A stretch of 64,000 nt of DNA from Actinosynnema sp. ALI-1.44 (lineage in GTDB: Bacteria > Actinomycetota > Actinomycetes > Mycobacteriales > Pseudonocardiaceae), in the NCBI RefSeq assembly GCF_001984155.1, contig NZ_MTQO01000047.1:1-64000 (forward strand), given 5' to 3'. The number at the start of each line of letters is the position of its first letter. The stretch's first letter is position 1. The notes beneath the pieces are model-generated. The model worked only from the letters and a program-made list of their open reading frames with translations. It searched no databases and was not told the DNA's origin. The position numbers and the translations under genes are program-made. Of this stretch, positions 24,562 to 34,060 are shown piece by piece.

Positions 24562-24639
24562 TGAAAGCGAGTCGAGCCCAGCGCTGGGTCGAGAGGAGCT
24601 GGCACCGTGGGGGGTTTGGGGGGCTCGGCCCCCCAAAGT
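24562..24639 (+). repeat. dispersed intergenic repeat, copy C
   Basis: Matches copies A and B through the AAGCGAGTCG-GCCCAGCGCTGG, GAGGAGCT and GGCACCGTGGGGG blocks. Its terminal hairpin is a variant, TTGGGGGGC/GCCCCCCAA. It lies 55 bases from the 3' end of tRNA-Val. Confidence 0.75.
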
Positions 24640-24694
24640 GGAACGGACGACCCGGCGAAGGTGCGAAGCACCGAGCAGGGTAGCCCTGAGGACG

Positions 24695-24766
24695 TGGGCG
24701 CAGCAGGTTTCGAACCTGCGACCCCCTCCTTGTAAGGGAGGTGCTCTTCCGCTGAGCTATGCGCCC
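24695..24766 (-). tRNA. tRNA-Val (anticodon UAC)
   Basis: On the minus strand the sequence folds into a complete cloverleaf: acceptor GGGCGCA/TGCGCCC, D-arm GCTC/GAGC, anticodon arm CCTCC/GGAGG around loop CTTACAA (anticodon TAC, reading GUA valine codons), and T-arm GCAGG/CCTGC with TTCGAAC. The discriminator base is A; CCA is not encoded. Its 3' end points toward the CHAT/Shedu cluster. Confidence 0.96.
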
Positions 24767-24800
24767 TGGTGCGGTGCCCCGCTGGGCACCGCCGTTTCAA

Positions 24801-25262
24801 TCATGCCAGGTTGGCCAGTGCTTTCTTCCAGGCCTCCTGGTCTCGGGGTTCTCCCGGCTGGTTGACCTCCGCGTAGCGGACCGTTCCCTCTTTGTCGATC
24901 AGGAAGGTTCCGCGCAGCGCCAGGCCCGCCTTGTCGTTGAACACCCCGTAGGCCTGTGCCACTTCGCCGTGCGGCCAGAAGTCCGACAGCAGGGGGAAGG
25001 TGTAGCCCTGCTGGTCCGCCCACGCCTTCAGCGCGAACGGGCTGTCCACGGACACGCCGAGCACCTGCACGTTCGCGTTGTCGTAGGTCGCCAGCTCGTC
25101 GCGCACCTGGCAGAGCTCGCCCTGGCAGATGCCGCTGAACGCGAAGGGGTAGAACACCAGGAGCACGTTCTTCTCGCCCTGGAAGGACGACAGCGCCACC
25201 TGCTGCTTGTTGTAGTCGTTGAGTGTGAAGTCCGGGGCCTTCGAACCGACCTCGACCGCCAT
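24801..25262 (-). CDS. ahpE: AhpE-type peroxiredoxin
   Basis: A 153-aa thioredoxin-fold peroxidase that reduces hydroperoxides and peroxynitrite in the cytoplasm. The peroxidatic cysteine is C46 in FYPFAFSGICQGELC, essentially the M. tuberculosis AhpE motif, with C51 five residues later. Length equals that of the mycobacterial enzyme. It ends 34 bases from tRNA-Val and follows the DUF3052 gene on the same strand, an order also seen in M. tuberculosis (Rv2239c-Rv2238c) next to aceE. Confidence 0.95.
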   Translation of the reverse strand: MAVEVGSKAPDFTLNDYNKQQVALSSFQGEKNVLLVFYPFAFSGICQGELCQVRDELATYDNANVQVLGVSVDSPFALKAWADQQGYTFPLLSDFWPHGEVAQAYGVFNDKAGLALRGTFLIDKEGTVRYAEVNQPGEPRDQEAWKKALANLA

Positions 25263-25358
25263 TCTGCGTGTCCTCCCACTTCGCGAACGCTTACCTGCCT
25301 GTGCCCAGCCTAGTGCCCCGTCTGGGTGAGGCCCCAGACGGTCCGACTCCTTGGGATT

Positions 25359-25790
25359 TCAGCGGCGCGTGTTCGCGGACTTCGGCGAGACCAGCCTCGT
25401 ACCCGTCCAGTCCTCGCCGACGTTGATGTTCGACGTCTGGGCCATGCCCGCTGTCGACACCGCCTCGGCGATCTCGCTCGGTTCGACGTGCCCGTCCCGC
25501 CCGGTCTTGGGTGTCATCACCCAGATCGTCCCGGTGTCGGCGAGCGGACTGCGCACGTCGAGGAGCGTGTCGGCGAGGTCGCCGTCGTCTTCTCGCCACC
25601 ACAGCAGGACGACGTCGACCACCTCGTCGGCGTCCTCGTCCAGCAGGTCGCTTCCGCTGCGTTCCTCGATGGCGGCACGCACGTCGTCATCGACGTCCTC
25701 GTCCCAGCCGATCTCCTGGACGACAATGCCTGGCTCGATCCCAAGCTTCTCGGCGACGCCTGCTTTGCCGGCGTCTCCCGCGGCCACCAC
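25359..25790 (-). CDS. DUF3052 family protein
   Basis: A 143-aa acidic protein of the DUF3052 family, whose role is unknown. The GTG at 25790 is chosen because GGAGGA lies 9 bases upstream; longer readings to 25886 lack a ribosome site. Conserved family segments are GDAGKAGVAEKLGI, VDVVLLWWREDDGDLADTL and GTIWVMTPKTGRDGHV. It corresponds to Rv2239c of M. tuberculosis, also found between ahpE and aceE. It is divergent from aceE. Confidence 0.9.
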   Translation of the reverse strand: MVAAGDAGKAGVAEKLGIEPGIVVQEIGWDEDVDDDVRAAIEERSGSDLLDEDADEVVDVVLLWWREDDGDLADTLLDVRSPLADTGTIWVMTPKTGRDGHVEPSEIAEAVSTAGMAQTSNINVGEDWTGTRLVSPKSANTRR

Positions 25791-26136
25791 GGCTTCCACT
25801 CCTCCATGTGAACCAATGCGGCGCCGGAGGCACCGCGTGTTAGGCGATAGCGAACACTCCCGGTACCCGACTGCGCAACCGTCCACACCGGGTTAGGCCC
25901 CAACTGTGTCCGCTCGGGAGTCCAACCGCGCCCGCACTACGGTGACGGTATGCGTCGTCGGCGTCCCGTGCCATGTAGAGGCAATACCACTTCCGCGAGT
26001 GTGGGCGACACCGCCATCGGGTTACTCACCAGTAGTGATGACGTGGGACCCGATCGGGACGACGATGAGGTATGACGCACGCCAACCGGGTTGAATTGGC
26101 GTAGGAAACAACGAGAGAACCAGGCGAGGAGATCCC
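25791..26136. other. divergent promoter region of DUF3052 gene and aceE
   Basis: A 346-base gap between divergent genes that should hold both promoters. I see the aceE ribosome site GAGGAG just before 26137 but no convincing operator or RNA structure. Confidence 0.5.
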
Positions 26137-28911
26137 TTGGCCCCGCAATCCAACTCAAACAGCGCGAGCACCCCTGGCAGGGTGCACGTCATCCGCGACG
26201 GCCTCGCCGCTCACCTGCCCGATATCGACCCCGAGGAGACGTCAGAGTGGCTTGAGTCGTTCGACGCCGTCCTGAAGGACGGTGGGCAGCAACGCGCTCG
26301 CTACCTGATGCTCCGGCTGCTCGAGCGCGCGCGTGAAGGCCGTGTCGGCATCCCGTCGCTGACGAGCACGGACTACGTCAACACCATCCCCACCGAGCAG
26401 GAGCCGTGGTTCCCCGGTGACGAAGAGGTCGAACGCCGTTACCGTGCGTGGATCCGGTGGAACGCGGCGATGACCGTGCACCGGGCGCAGCGGCCCGGCG
26501 TGGGTGTCGGTGGACACATTTCGACCTACGCGTCGTCGGCGACGCTCTACGAGGTCGGGTTCAACTGGTTCTTCCGCGGCAAAGACCACCCCGGCGGGGG
26601 AGATCAGGTGTTCTTCCAGGGCCACGCGTCGCCCGGCATGTACGCGCGCGCGTACCTGGAGGGCAGGCTCTCCGAGCACCAGCTCGACGGGTTCCGCCAG
26701 GAGTACTCGCACGCCGGGCCGGGCGCCGGGCTGCCGTCGTACCCGCACCCGCGGTTGATGCCGGACTTCTGGGAGTACCCGACGGTGTCCATGGGCCTCG
26801 GCCCGATGAACGCCATCTACCAGGCCCGGTTCAACCACTACCTGCACGACCGGGGCATCAAGGACACGTCCGACCAGCGAGTATGGGCGTTCCTCGGCGA
26901 CGGCGAGATGGACGAGCCGGAGTCGCGTGGCCTCATCCACGTCGCGGCGAACGAGGGCCTGGACAACCTGACCTTCGTGATCAACTGCAACCTGCAGCGC
27001 CTGGACGGCCCGGTCCGCGGCAACGGCAAGATCATCCAGGAGCTGGAGGCGTTCTTCCGCGGCGCGGGCTGGAACGTCATCAAGGTCATCTGGGGCCGTG
27101 AGTGGGACACCCTGCTGCACGGCGACCGCGACGGCGCGCTGGTCAACCTGATGAACACCACTCCGGACGGCGACTACCAGACCTACAAGGCCAACGACGG
27201 CGCGTACGTCCGTGAGCACTTCTTCGGCCGCGACCCGCGGACCAAGGAACTCGTGGTCAACCTGGACGACACCGCGATCTGGAACCTCAAGCGCGGTGGT
27301 CACGACTACCGCAAGGTCTACGCGGCGTACAAGGCGGCCACGGAGACCAACGGCCAGCCGACGGTGATCCTGGCGAAGACGATCAAGGGATACAACCTGG
27401 GTCCGCACTTCGCCGGCCGCAACGCCACGCACCAGATGAAGAAGATGACCCTCGACGACCTGAAGGGCTTCCGCGACACGCTGCGGATCCCGATCAGCGA
27501 CGCCGAGCTGGAGAAGGACCCGTACCTGCCGCCGTACTTCCACCCGGGCACGGACTCACCGGAGATCCAGTACCTGTCCGAGCGGCGCCGCCAGCTGGGC
27601 GGGTTCGTGCCGGAACGGCGGTCCAAGGCCAAGGCGCTGGTGCTGCCCGGCGACAAGGTCTACGACGTGATCCGGCGCGGTTCGGGCAAGCAGGAGGTCG
27701 CCACCACGATGGCGTTCGTCCGGCTGGTCCGCGACCTGGCCAAGGACCCGGAGATCGGGCCGCGGATCGTGCCGATCATCCCGGACGAGGCGCGCACGTT
27801 CGGCATGGACTCGATGTTCCCGACGCAGAAGATCTACAACCGCAACGGCCAGCTGTACACGTCGGTCGACGCGAAGCTCATGCTCGCCTACAAGGAGAGC
27901 GAAAAGGGCCAGATCCTGCACGAGGGCATCAACGAGGCCGGGTCGACGGCGTCGTTCACCGCGGTGGGCACGTCGTACGCCACGCACGGCGAGCCGATGA
28001 TCCCGATCTACATCTTCTACTCGATGTTCGGCTTCCAGCGCACGGGCGACGGCCTGTGGGCGGCGGCGGACCAGATGGCGCGTGGCTTCGTGCTCGGTGC
28101 CACGGCCGGTCGTACGACGCTGACCGGTGAGGGCCTGCAGCACGCCGACGGGCACTCGCTGCTGCTGGCGTCGACCAACCCGGCGGTTGTCGCGTACGAC
28201 CCCGCGTGGTCGTTCGAGGTCGCGCACATCGTCAAGGACGGTCTGCGCCGGATGTACGGCGACCAGGCCGAGGACATCTACTACTACCTGACCGTCTACA
28301 ACGAGCCGTACCAGCAGCCCGCCGAGCCGGAGGACCTGGACGTGGAGGGCTTGCTGCGCGGGCTGTACCACTACGCGGGCGCTCCGGCGGGCAACGGCCC
28401 GAAGGCGCAGATCCTCGGCTCCGGTGTGGGCCTGCCGTGGGCGTTGAAGGCCCAGCAGCTGCTCAACGACGAGTGGGGCGTGCAGGCCCATGTGTGGTCC
28501 GCCACGTCGTACTCGGAGCTGCGCCGTGAGGCCGTCGACATCGACCGGCACAACCTGCTGCACCCGGAGGCCGAGCCCCGCGTGCCGTACGTGACGTCGG
28601 TGCTGTCGGAGACCGAGGGCCCGGTCGTGGCGGTGTCGGACTGGATGCGCGCGGTTCCGGACATGATCCGGCCGTGGGTGCCCGGCGACATGGTCACCCT
28701 GGGCACGGACGGGTTCGGCTTCTCCGACACCCGTACGGCCGCGCGTCGCCACTTCCTCGTGGACGCCGAGTCGGTCGTCGTGGGTGTGCTGGCCGCGCTG
28801 GCCCGCCGCGGTGAGATCGACAAGGCCAAGGTGGTCGAGGCGACCAGGAAGTATCAGCTGGACGACGTGTCCGCCGCCGGTCCGGACACCTCGGACCCGG
28901 GCGTGGCCTGA
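26137..28911 (+). CDS. aceE: pyruvate dehydrogenase E1 component, homodimeric type
   Basis: A 924-aa E1 that decarboxylates pyruvate with thiamine diphosphate and acetylates the lipoyl groups of E2. A TTG start is set by GAGGAG five bases upstream. The ThDP site is visible in [12 protein letters not shown] followed by [18 protein letters not shown]; the central transketolase-like and C-terminal domains are complete. It is the E1 used by actinobacteria and gamma-proteobacteria. Its partners, E2 (59324) and E3 (57901), and the lipoylation genes lie further along the window. Its last 58 bases overlap the 3' end of the convergent MFS gene. Confidence 0.97.
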   Translation: MAPQSNSNSASTPGRVHVIRDGLAAHLPDIDPEETSEWLESFDAVLKDGGQQRARYLMLRLLERAREGRVGIPSLTSTDYVNTIPTEQEPWFPGDEEVERRYRAWIRWNAAMTVHRAQRPGVGVGGHISTYASSATLYEVGFNWFFRGKDHPGGGDQVFFQGHASPGMYARAYLEGRLSEHQLDGFRQEYSHAGPGAGLPSYPHPRLMPDFWEYPTVSMGLGPMNAIYQARFNHYLHDRGIKDTSDQRVWAFLGDGEMDEPESRGLIHVAANEGLDNLTFVINCNLQRLDGPVRGNGKIIQELEAFFRGAGWNVIKVIWGREWDTLLHGDRDGALVNLMNTTPDGDYQTYKANDGAYVREHFFGRDPRTKELVVNLDDTAIWNLKRGGHDYRKVYAAYKAATETNGQPTVILAKTIKGYNLGPHFAGRNATHQMKKMTLDDLKGFRDTLRIPISDAELEKDPYLPPYFHPGTDSPEIQYLSERRRQLGGFVPERRSKAKALVLPGDKVYDVIRRGSGKQEVATTMAFVRLVRDLAKDPEIGPRIVPIIPDEARTFGMDSMFPTQKIYNRNGQLYTSVDAKLMLAYKESEKGQILHEGINEAGSTASFTAVGTSYATHGEPMIPIYIFYSMFGFQRTGDGLWAAADQMARGFVLGATAGRTTLTGEGLQHADGHSLLLASTNPAVVAYDPAWSFEVAHIVKDGLRRMYGDQAEDIYYYLTVYNEPYQQPAEPEDLDVEGLLRGLYHYAGAPAGNGPKAQILGSGVGLPWALKAQQLLNDEWGVQAHVWSATSYSELRREAVDIDRHNLLHPEAEPRVPYVTSVLSETEGPVVAVSDWMRAVPDMIRPWVPGDMVTLGTDGFGFSDTRTAARRHFLVDAESVVVGVLAALARRGEIDKAKVVEATRKYQLDDVSAAGPDTSDPGVA

Positions 28912-30137
28912 TCGTCGTCCTTGCCGGACCTGTCGGAACCCTTCGCGGGCGGCCTCCTCGGGCCGCCCGCGAGTGTCTCCGGGGCCGTCGACCACAGCAC
29001 GAGGGCCAGCAGGGAGATCACGCCGCACGCGATGAACGCGGCCCGGTAGCTCCACCAGTCGGCGAGGGCGCCGGCGACCAGCGGGCCGACGATGGCGCCG
29101 AAGTCGGCGGCCATCTGGAAGAACGCCAGCACCGGTGCGCCGCGCACGCCGGTGCCGATCACGTCGGCGACCGTCGCCGTCTGCGCCGGGCTGACCAGGC
29201 CGGAGCCGAGCCCGGCGAGGAGCGACGCCGCGAAGAACCACGGCGTCGACGGCGCGAGGCCGAGCGCGACCGAGCCTGCCGTGAGGACCGTCAGTCCCGT
29301 CAGCACCACGGGTTTGCGGCCGCGCAGGTCGGCGATCCGGCCCGCGACGAGCAGGACGGACGCCGTGCCGACGGCGTAGATCGACAGTCCGATGCCCGCG
29401 ATCGTGCTGGACTCGTGCAGCGTGGCGACCACGTACAGCGGGATCAGCGAATACCGCACACCGAACGAGATCCAGCCGACGGTGAACGACGACAGCAGCG
29501 ACGCCCGGTAGGCCGGGCGGCGCAGCGCCTGCCGCACGGTGAACTCCGGAAGGTCCAAAGTGGATGGATCGGCCGCGCTGCCTGATCGAGTGAGCAGCGT
29601 CCAGATCAGCACGCCCGCGAGCAGCGTCCCGCCGCCGTAGATCAGGAACGGCAACCGGATCGACGCGCCCGCGAAGACGCCGCCGACCAACGGCCCGGCC
29701 ATGTTGCCCAACAGGAAGCTCGTCGACCACAGCCCGGACACCCTGCCGCGCAAGCCGATCGGGCTCAGGCGCAGCACCAGGCCCACGGCCGACACGGTGA
29801 ACATCACCGAGCCGATGCCCGCGATCGACCGGAAACCGATGAGCTGCCAGTACGACGTCGCCCACCCGCAGGCCGCGGTGGCCGCCGCGTTGATCACCAG
29901 GCCGCTCATCAGGACCGGTCGCTCGCTGTACCTGGCGACGAGTCTCCCGCCGACCGGCGCGAAGGCCAGCCGGACGATCGCGAACGCGCTGACCACGAAG
30001 GAGGCCGCCGTGACGCCGACGCCGAACGTCGTGGCGAACGCGGGCACGACCGGTGCCATCATCCCGAATCCGATGGCGATGAGGAATGCGGCCGAGACAA
30101 GGACCCACACCTCGTTCGGCACGCGTTCACGCGTCAC
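28854..30137 (-). CDS. MFS transporter
   Basis: A 427-aa major facilitator with twelve predicted helices and the signature loop between helices 2 and 3 ([14 protein letters not shown]) and its repeat between 8 and 9 ([15 protein letters not shown]). These features suit a proton-coupled drug or metabolite exporter; the substrate is not readable. The hydrophilic C-terminal tail ([18 protein letters not shown]) is encoded antisense to the last codons of aceE. A GTG at 30137 is the likely start. Confidence 0.88.
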   Translation of the reverse strand: MTRERVPNEVWVLVSAAFLIAIGFGMMAPVVPAFATTFGVGVTAASFVVSAFAIVRLAFAPVGGRLVARYSERPVLMSGLVINAAATAACGWATSYWQLIGFRSIAGIGSVMFTVSAVGLVLRLSPIGLRGRVSGLWSTSFLLGNMAGPLVGGVFAGASIRLPFLIYGGGTLLAGVLIWTLLTRSGSAADPSTLDLPEFTVRQALRRPAYRASLLSSFTVGWISFGVRYSLIPLYVVATLHESSTIAGIGLSIYAVGTASVLLVAGRIADLRGRKPVVLTGLTVLTAGSVALGLAPSTPWFFAASLLAGLGSGLVSPAQTATVADVIGTGVRGAPVLAFFQMAADFGAIVGPLVAGALADWWSYRAAFIACGVISLLALVLWSTAPETLAGGPRRPPAKGSDRSGKDDDQATPGSEVSGPAADTSSS

Positions 30138-30158
30138 GACGACCCCCAGGTGAAATAC

Positions 30159-31394
30159 TTAGCAGTGCTTACTAGGTATACCCTGTGTCAGTTCGAAGTC
30201 GGCTCGCGCGTCCAGCAACAACGGGATCAAGGGCCTCGCCTGCTGTGCCAACGCAACCAGCCTGCCCGTACCGTCACGGCGTGACTGCACTCCGTGCAGC
30301 GCCAGCTTGTCCTTGACCTGTGCGTACTGCTCGGCGGTCAACTTGTAGCCACAGGGCGGGTTCGGCTCGACCTTGCTCGCCGGTGGGGTCTCGTTGTCGG
30401 CGCCGCCGAAGTAGATCGGGCCGCGGTCGAACGGCGCGGTCACCCGGCTGAGGGTGGTCGCCGCCTCCAGCTGTCCCCGCCTTTCCTTGACCAGCCGCAA
30501 AGTCCCGCTCACGCCGTAGAGGTGGGAAGCGACCCGGCGCCGCGCGGCGGCGGGCTGGTCCTCGCCGGGGTTGGGGGTGTCGTTGGTTTCCACGAGCAGA
30601 CCCAGGCTGTGCTTCAACCCGGTGGTGTTGCGCAGGATGCGTTCCTGGCCGTCGCCCGCGATCTGCTGGGTCGGTTCACCGGTTTCCGGGTCGACGAGGA
30701 TGCCGTACACGCCGCTGGTCAGGCCCCGTGACTCCACGGCGGTCCGGATGTACGAACGCGACAACGTCTCGGACTCGTCGTGAACACGCTTGTGCACGTT
30801 AAGGTTGCGCGGCCACAGCCACAGAACGTCCTTGTCGTACACCAACGGGCGCGGCCCGAACTCGTGCAGGTCGTGCACGACGTCCGGCTGGTAGTCGCGG
30901 ATCACCGCCGCGGCCGCGCGGGCTTCCGGTGTCTCCAGGGCGAGATGGTCGCGGTTGATGTCGACGCCGTCGGCGTTGCCGCGCGTGTTGGCCTCGCGGC
31001 CGTCCGGATTCGCGGTCGGCACGAACAACAATGTCGTCCCGGCGGGCACAGAGTCCTTGCGGTAGGCCAGGTCCCGGATCTTGATCAGGCACGCTTCCCG
31101 CCCGGCCGGTTCGTCGCCGTGCTGCGAGCACAGGAACAGCACGGTCGTCGGTCCGCCCCGGCCGACGCGCACCAGGTTCAACGGGCGGCCCTGGACAGTC
31201 GTCCCGATCTGGCTGACATTCACCTTGCGGCTCAGTTGGTCGAGCAGCGCGTGCTCCTCGGCCATCGTGGTCCATCGCGCGCCGTTCGACTGCTCGAACC
31301 CCGTTCGAGGCACGTCGTCGGCGGCGAGTGCGGGGAGGCCGGACAGCAGCAGACCTGCCGTCGTCAACGCCGCCAGTTTTCCGGATATGCCCAT
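30159..31394 (-). CDS. secreted M14 zinc carboxypeptidase
   Basis: A 411-aa peptidase_M14 protein. The second of two near-by ATGs (31394) is preferred because AAGGGA lies six bases upstream; it opens with a Sec signal peptide (LAALTTAGLLLSGLPALAAD). Zinc ligands are the HGDE pair in CSQHGDEPAGRE and a later histidine in VHDLHEFGPRP; the catalytic glutamate is in LGLLVETND. It should remove C-terminal residues from peptides outside the cell. It lies 21 bases from the start of the MFS gene on the same strand. Confidence 0.88.
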   Translation of the reverse strand: MGISGKLAALTTAGLLLSGLPALAADDVPRTGFEQSNGARWTTMAEEHALLDQLSRKVNVSQIGTTVQGRPLNLVRVGRGGPTTVLFLCSQHGDEPAGREACLIKIRDLAYRKDSVPAGTTLLFVPTANPDGREANTRGNADGVDINRDHLALETPEARAAAAVIRDYQPDVVHDLHEFGPRPLVYDKDVLWLWPRNLNVHKRVHDESETLSRSYIRTAVESRGLTSGVYGILVDPETGEPTQQIAGDGQERILRNTTGLKHSLGLLVETNDTPNPGEDQPAAARRRVASHLYGVSGTLRLVKERRGQLEAATTLSRVTAPFDRGPIYFGGADNETPPASKVEPNPPCGYKLTAEQYAQVKDKLALHGVQSRRDGTGRLVALAQQARPLIPLLLDARADFELTQGIPSKHC

Positions 31395-31482
31395 GTCATG
31401 TCCCTTCTTCACGCCACAAGGACGTCACCAGACGCGGACATGGGATGTCAACGGCCGACCGGCGGTGTTGCTAGGGTGCTGG

Positions 31483-31653
31483 ATGCTTTCCATGAAAGCG
31501 ATCTTGCGCTTCGTCCAGCTGGCAGTCCGGACCGGACACGTTCCGCCCAGGTCGCTGGTGTCGTCGTCGGAGAACTGCCAGAAGTGCGCCAGAGCCTGGC
31601 AGGCGTCGGGGTACGACCCCGGCGCCCGCTGTCGCAGTCACTCGATCGGGTAG
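31483..31653 (+). CDS. possible small Cys-containing protein (56 aa)
   Basis: An ORF of 56 codons with mostly G/C at third positions, reading MLSMKAILRFVQLAVRTG and containing a CxxC (ENCQKCARAW) and a third cysteine near the end. It occupies the otherwise empty gap between the carboxypeptidase and regulator genes, and its stop abuts the convergent regulator stop. No ribosome site is obvious and I know no family, so this is tentative. Confidence 0.4.
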   Translation: MLSMKAILRFVQLAVRTGHVPPRSLVSSSENCQKCARAWQASGYDPGARCRSHSIG

Positions 31654-31654
31654 T

Positions 31655-34060
31655 TCATGTCCGGGACGTGAGTGCCCGCAGTTGCGTGAGCAGTTCGCTG
31701 CGGCTGCTCGCGCCGAGCCGCTGGCGCATCCTGGCCATGTGGTGCTCGACGGTCTTGGCCGAGATGAACAGCTGGTCGCCGACCTGCTTGTAGGTCATGC
31801 CCTGCAACACCAGCGCCGCGACCTCCTGCTCGCGCTCGCTCAACGGGCTGGCCTCGGTGGGGATCGGGTCGGTCGCGGCCTGCTTGCCCTGCAGTTCACG
31901 GGCGCAGTCCAGCAACGTGACCATGGCCTTGCGGTCGGCCGTCCGGATCGCGGCCTGCCCGGCCAGTCGTGAGCCGTCCCACACCATGCCCATGTCGTGC
32001 AGGCCACGGGCGGCTTGCTCGGCGCGCACCGGGTCGACTTTGCCCGCCACCACGTCGAGCCAGCACTGCGCCGCGTCACCGAGGGCCCGGCCGAACCGGC
32101 TCTGGTTGCCCGCCAGTGCGGCGACGTGGTCGGCGGCCTCGCCGGGGTTCTCCGCGACGATCGCCGCGTGCAGGCCGCTCCAGTGCAGCGTGGTGGTCCA
32201 CAGCTCCGGGTTGCCAAGCTGCGCGGTCAGCGCGTAGGCCTCGCGCAGGTGCGGCCCGAGCCGGGCCTGGTCGCTCAACTTCGCCGCGGCCACCGCGAAC
32301 TCGCCGAGCGGGAGGATCGTGAACAGGTCCACCGGGTGGCGCACGACGGCTTCGCACGCCTGCGCCCAGATCCGCCGCAGTGCCTGGACGTCGCTGTTGC
32401 GCCGGGCCAGCCCGGCCTCGAGCGCCACGGCGAACAGCCAGTCCCGCGGTTCGCGGGGCCGTACCCCGGCGAGGTGTTCGGCGGCGGTGGCGAGTTGGCC
32501 GCGCATCATGGACAGCCACGCCTGCAGCAGCTTGTGCCGTGTGGCCAGCAACGGGCCGCCCATGTTCGACTGCACCGCGCGGTCCAGCACCGACTCGGCG
32601 ACACCGAGTTCGCCGCAGTGCAATCCGACCAGCGCCGCCAGTGCCGCGGGGCTGTCCGGCAGCAGCACCCCGCGACCGGCTGGTTCGAGCAGTCCGGCCG
32701 CGCGCACCAACGACGACAGCGCGTCCACCGAACTGCCGCGGACCGACTCGCGAACACCCTGGGCCATCAGCGAAGCCGCGCCGGACAGCAACGTCGGCAA
32801 CTCGTCGGCCGCGGTCAGGTCGACCAGTGTGCCCGTGCCGATCCGGCCGATCGCGGCGAACGAGACGTCACCGGACCACTGGTACAACTCGGCACTGCGG
32901 CCGAGCTGACCGCGGTGCGCCAGCGCGGTCGCCGCGACCCTGGCGCCGCTGGCCTTGTCCTCGGAGCTGGAGATCGCCTGGTCGGCCAGGCGCATGGCCG
33001 AATCCAGATCCCCGGCCAGTGCCGAGGCGTGCGCCCAGCCCGCCGCGCACTGGGCGAGCGGGCGTCCGGCGGACACGGCCGCGGCGAACAACTTCGCTGA
33101 CGACGCCGGGTCCTCGGTCAGCGATTCGTGCGCCGCGGCGTGGAAAGCCGCGGCGACACCGGCACCGCCGACGCCGCTGCCGAGCAGCGACCGGGCCAGC
33201 GGCAGCACGGACTCGCCGCGTTCCAGCAGCAACTCGGCCAGTTGTTGCCGCACGGCCAGCGCGCGTTCGGCCGGGGTCACCGCGCGAACCGCGCGGTCGC
33301 AGATCGGCAGCAGGGTGCCGTCCTGCCCGAGCAGCCCGGTCGCCCGCGCCGCCTCCATCACGGTCACCACGTCGCCCGCGTCCCGGCCGAGCAGGCTCGC
33401 CAGCAGATCGGTGCGCAGCCCGGCTCCGGCCTGGGTGGCGAGCACGTACCGCAGCACGTCCGGGTCGAGCAGATCGAAGTCGTAGCGGAACCCGGCCAGC
33501 GCGGCGTCGGGCACTTCGGTCACCGGCCGTGACGACATCGCCGACACCAGCCGGTCGACGTACGCGGGCACCCCGCCGGTCTGCCTGAACAGGAACTCCA
33601 CGAGTTCCGCGGCGGGCGCGGCGCCGAATGCGCCGGACGCATGGAGACGCACCTGCGCGCGGTCCATCGGGGCCAGCATCACTGTCTGCCCCAGGGTTCG
33701 CGTGAGCTCGCCCAGTTCCGCCGAACGCGGCCACGGCCGCAACGCGATCACCAGCCGGGGCACGTTCCCCGCGGCCACGTCCCCGGCCAGTTCCCGCAGA
33801 CGCGCCACCGGGAGCTTGTGCGCGTCGTCGACGATCACGGCCGTGTCGGGGTCCCCCGGCCGGTCGCACACCCGCACGCCCGCGGTCTCGTACGCCCGGC
33901 GAAAGGCCTTGAGAACAGCGGTTTTGCCGTAGCCGCCCGGTGCGATGACCGCGAGGGTCAGCGGCGCGAAGGGATCGGCCTCGGCCGCGTCCAGCACCCT
34001 TTTCGCTGACTCGTCCATCACGGTTGTGGTTCGCACACGGGTCGCTGCTCGTTGGCTCAA
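31655..34060 (-). CDS. LuxR/MalT-type AAA regulator (IniR-like)
   Basis: An 801-aa regulator with an N-terminal STAND/AAA ATPase (Walker A region APGGYGKTAVL, Walker B AVIVDDAHKL), a long helical-repeat sensor region and a C-terminal LuxR helix-turn-helix (PLSEREQEVAALVLQGMTYKQVGDQLFISAKTVEHH split across the last 70 residues). A TTG start at 34060 overlaps the stop of the Hsp70-like gene (TTGA) and follows GAGGA; an ATG at 34018 is the alternative. Its place beside iniBAC-like genes matches Rv0339c (IniR), the activator of iniBAC in mycobacteria. Ligand and targets are inferred from that parallel. Confidence 0.87.
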   Translation of the reverse strand: MSQRAATRVRTTTVMDESAKRVLDAAEADPFAPLTLAVIAPGGYGKTAVLKAFRRAYETAGVRVCDRPGDPDTAVIVDDAHKLPVARLRELAGDVAAGNVPRLVIALRPWPRSAELGELTRTLGQTVMLAPMDRAQVRLHASGAFGAAPAAELVEFLFRQTGGVPAYVDRLVSAMSSRPVTEVPDAALAGFRYDFDLLDPDVLRYVLATQAGAGLRTDLLASLLGRDAGDVVTVMEAARATGLLGQDGTLLPICDRAVRAVTPAERALAVRQQLAELLLERGESVLPLARSLLGSGVGGAGVAAAFHAAAHESLTEDPASSAKLFAAAVSAGRPLAQCAAGWAHASALAGDLDSAMRLADQAISSSEDKASGARVAATALAHRGQLGRSAELYQWSGDVSFAAIGRIGTGTLVDLTAADELPTLLSGAASLMAQGVRESVRGSSVDALSSLVRAAGLLEPAGRGVLLPDSPAALAALVGLHCGELGVAESVLDRAVQSNMGGPLLATRHKLLQAWLSMMRGQLATAAEHLAGVRPREPRDWLFAVALEAGLARRNSDVQALRRIWAQACEAVVRHPVDLFTILPLGEFAVAAAKLSDQARLGPHLREAYALTAQLGNPELWTTTLHWSGLHAAIVAENPGEAADHVAALAGNQSRFGRALGDAAQCWLDVVAGKVDPVRAEQAARGLHDMGMVWDGSRLAGQAAIRTADRKAMVTLLDCARELQGKQAATDPIPTEASPLSEREQEVAALVLQGMTYKQVGDQLFISAKTVEHHMARMRQRLGASSRSELLTQLRALTSRT

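Larger units (their letters stand above)
24338..24694. other. non-coding region rich in hairpins and repeats
   Basis: About 350 bases between the membrane-protein gene and tRNA-Val. It holds an inverted repeat GAGGTCCG/CGGACCTC (24440-24447 and 24478-24485) that could end the upstream transcript, two short hairpins (24517-24555) and repeat copy C (24562-24639). I see no coding sequence. Confidence 0.6.

Noticed and set aside
19544-24766. A proven integrative element ending at tRNA-Val
   Set aside because: No integrase, no duplicated tRNA 3' end and no flanking direct repeat were found on reading; only the orientation and gene content hint at it.
27556-30108. An 850-residue minus-strand frame
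   Set aside because: It runs antisense through aceE and in a wrong frame through the MFS gene; it is Arg/Gly-rich without domains, a shadow of high-GC coding DNA.
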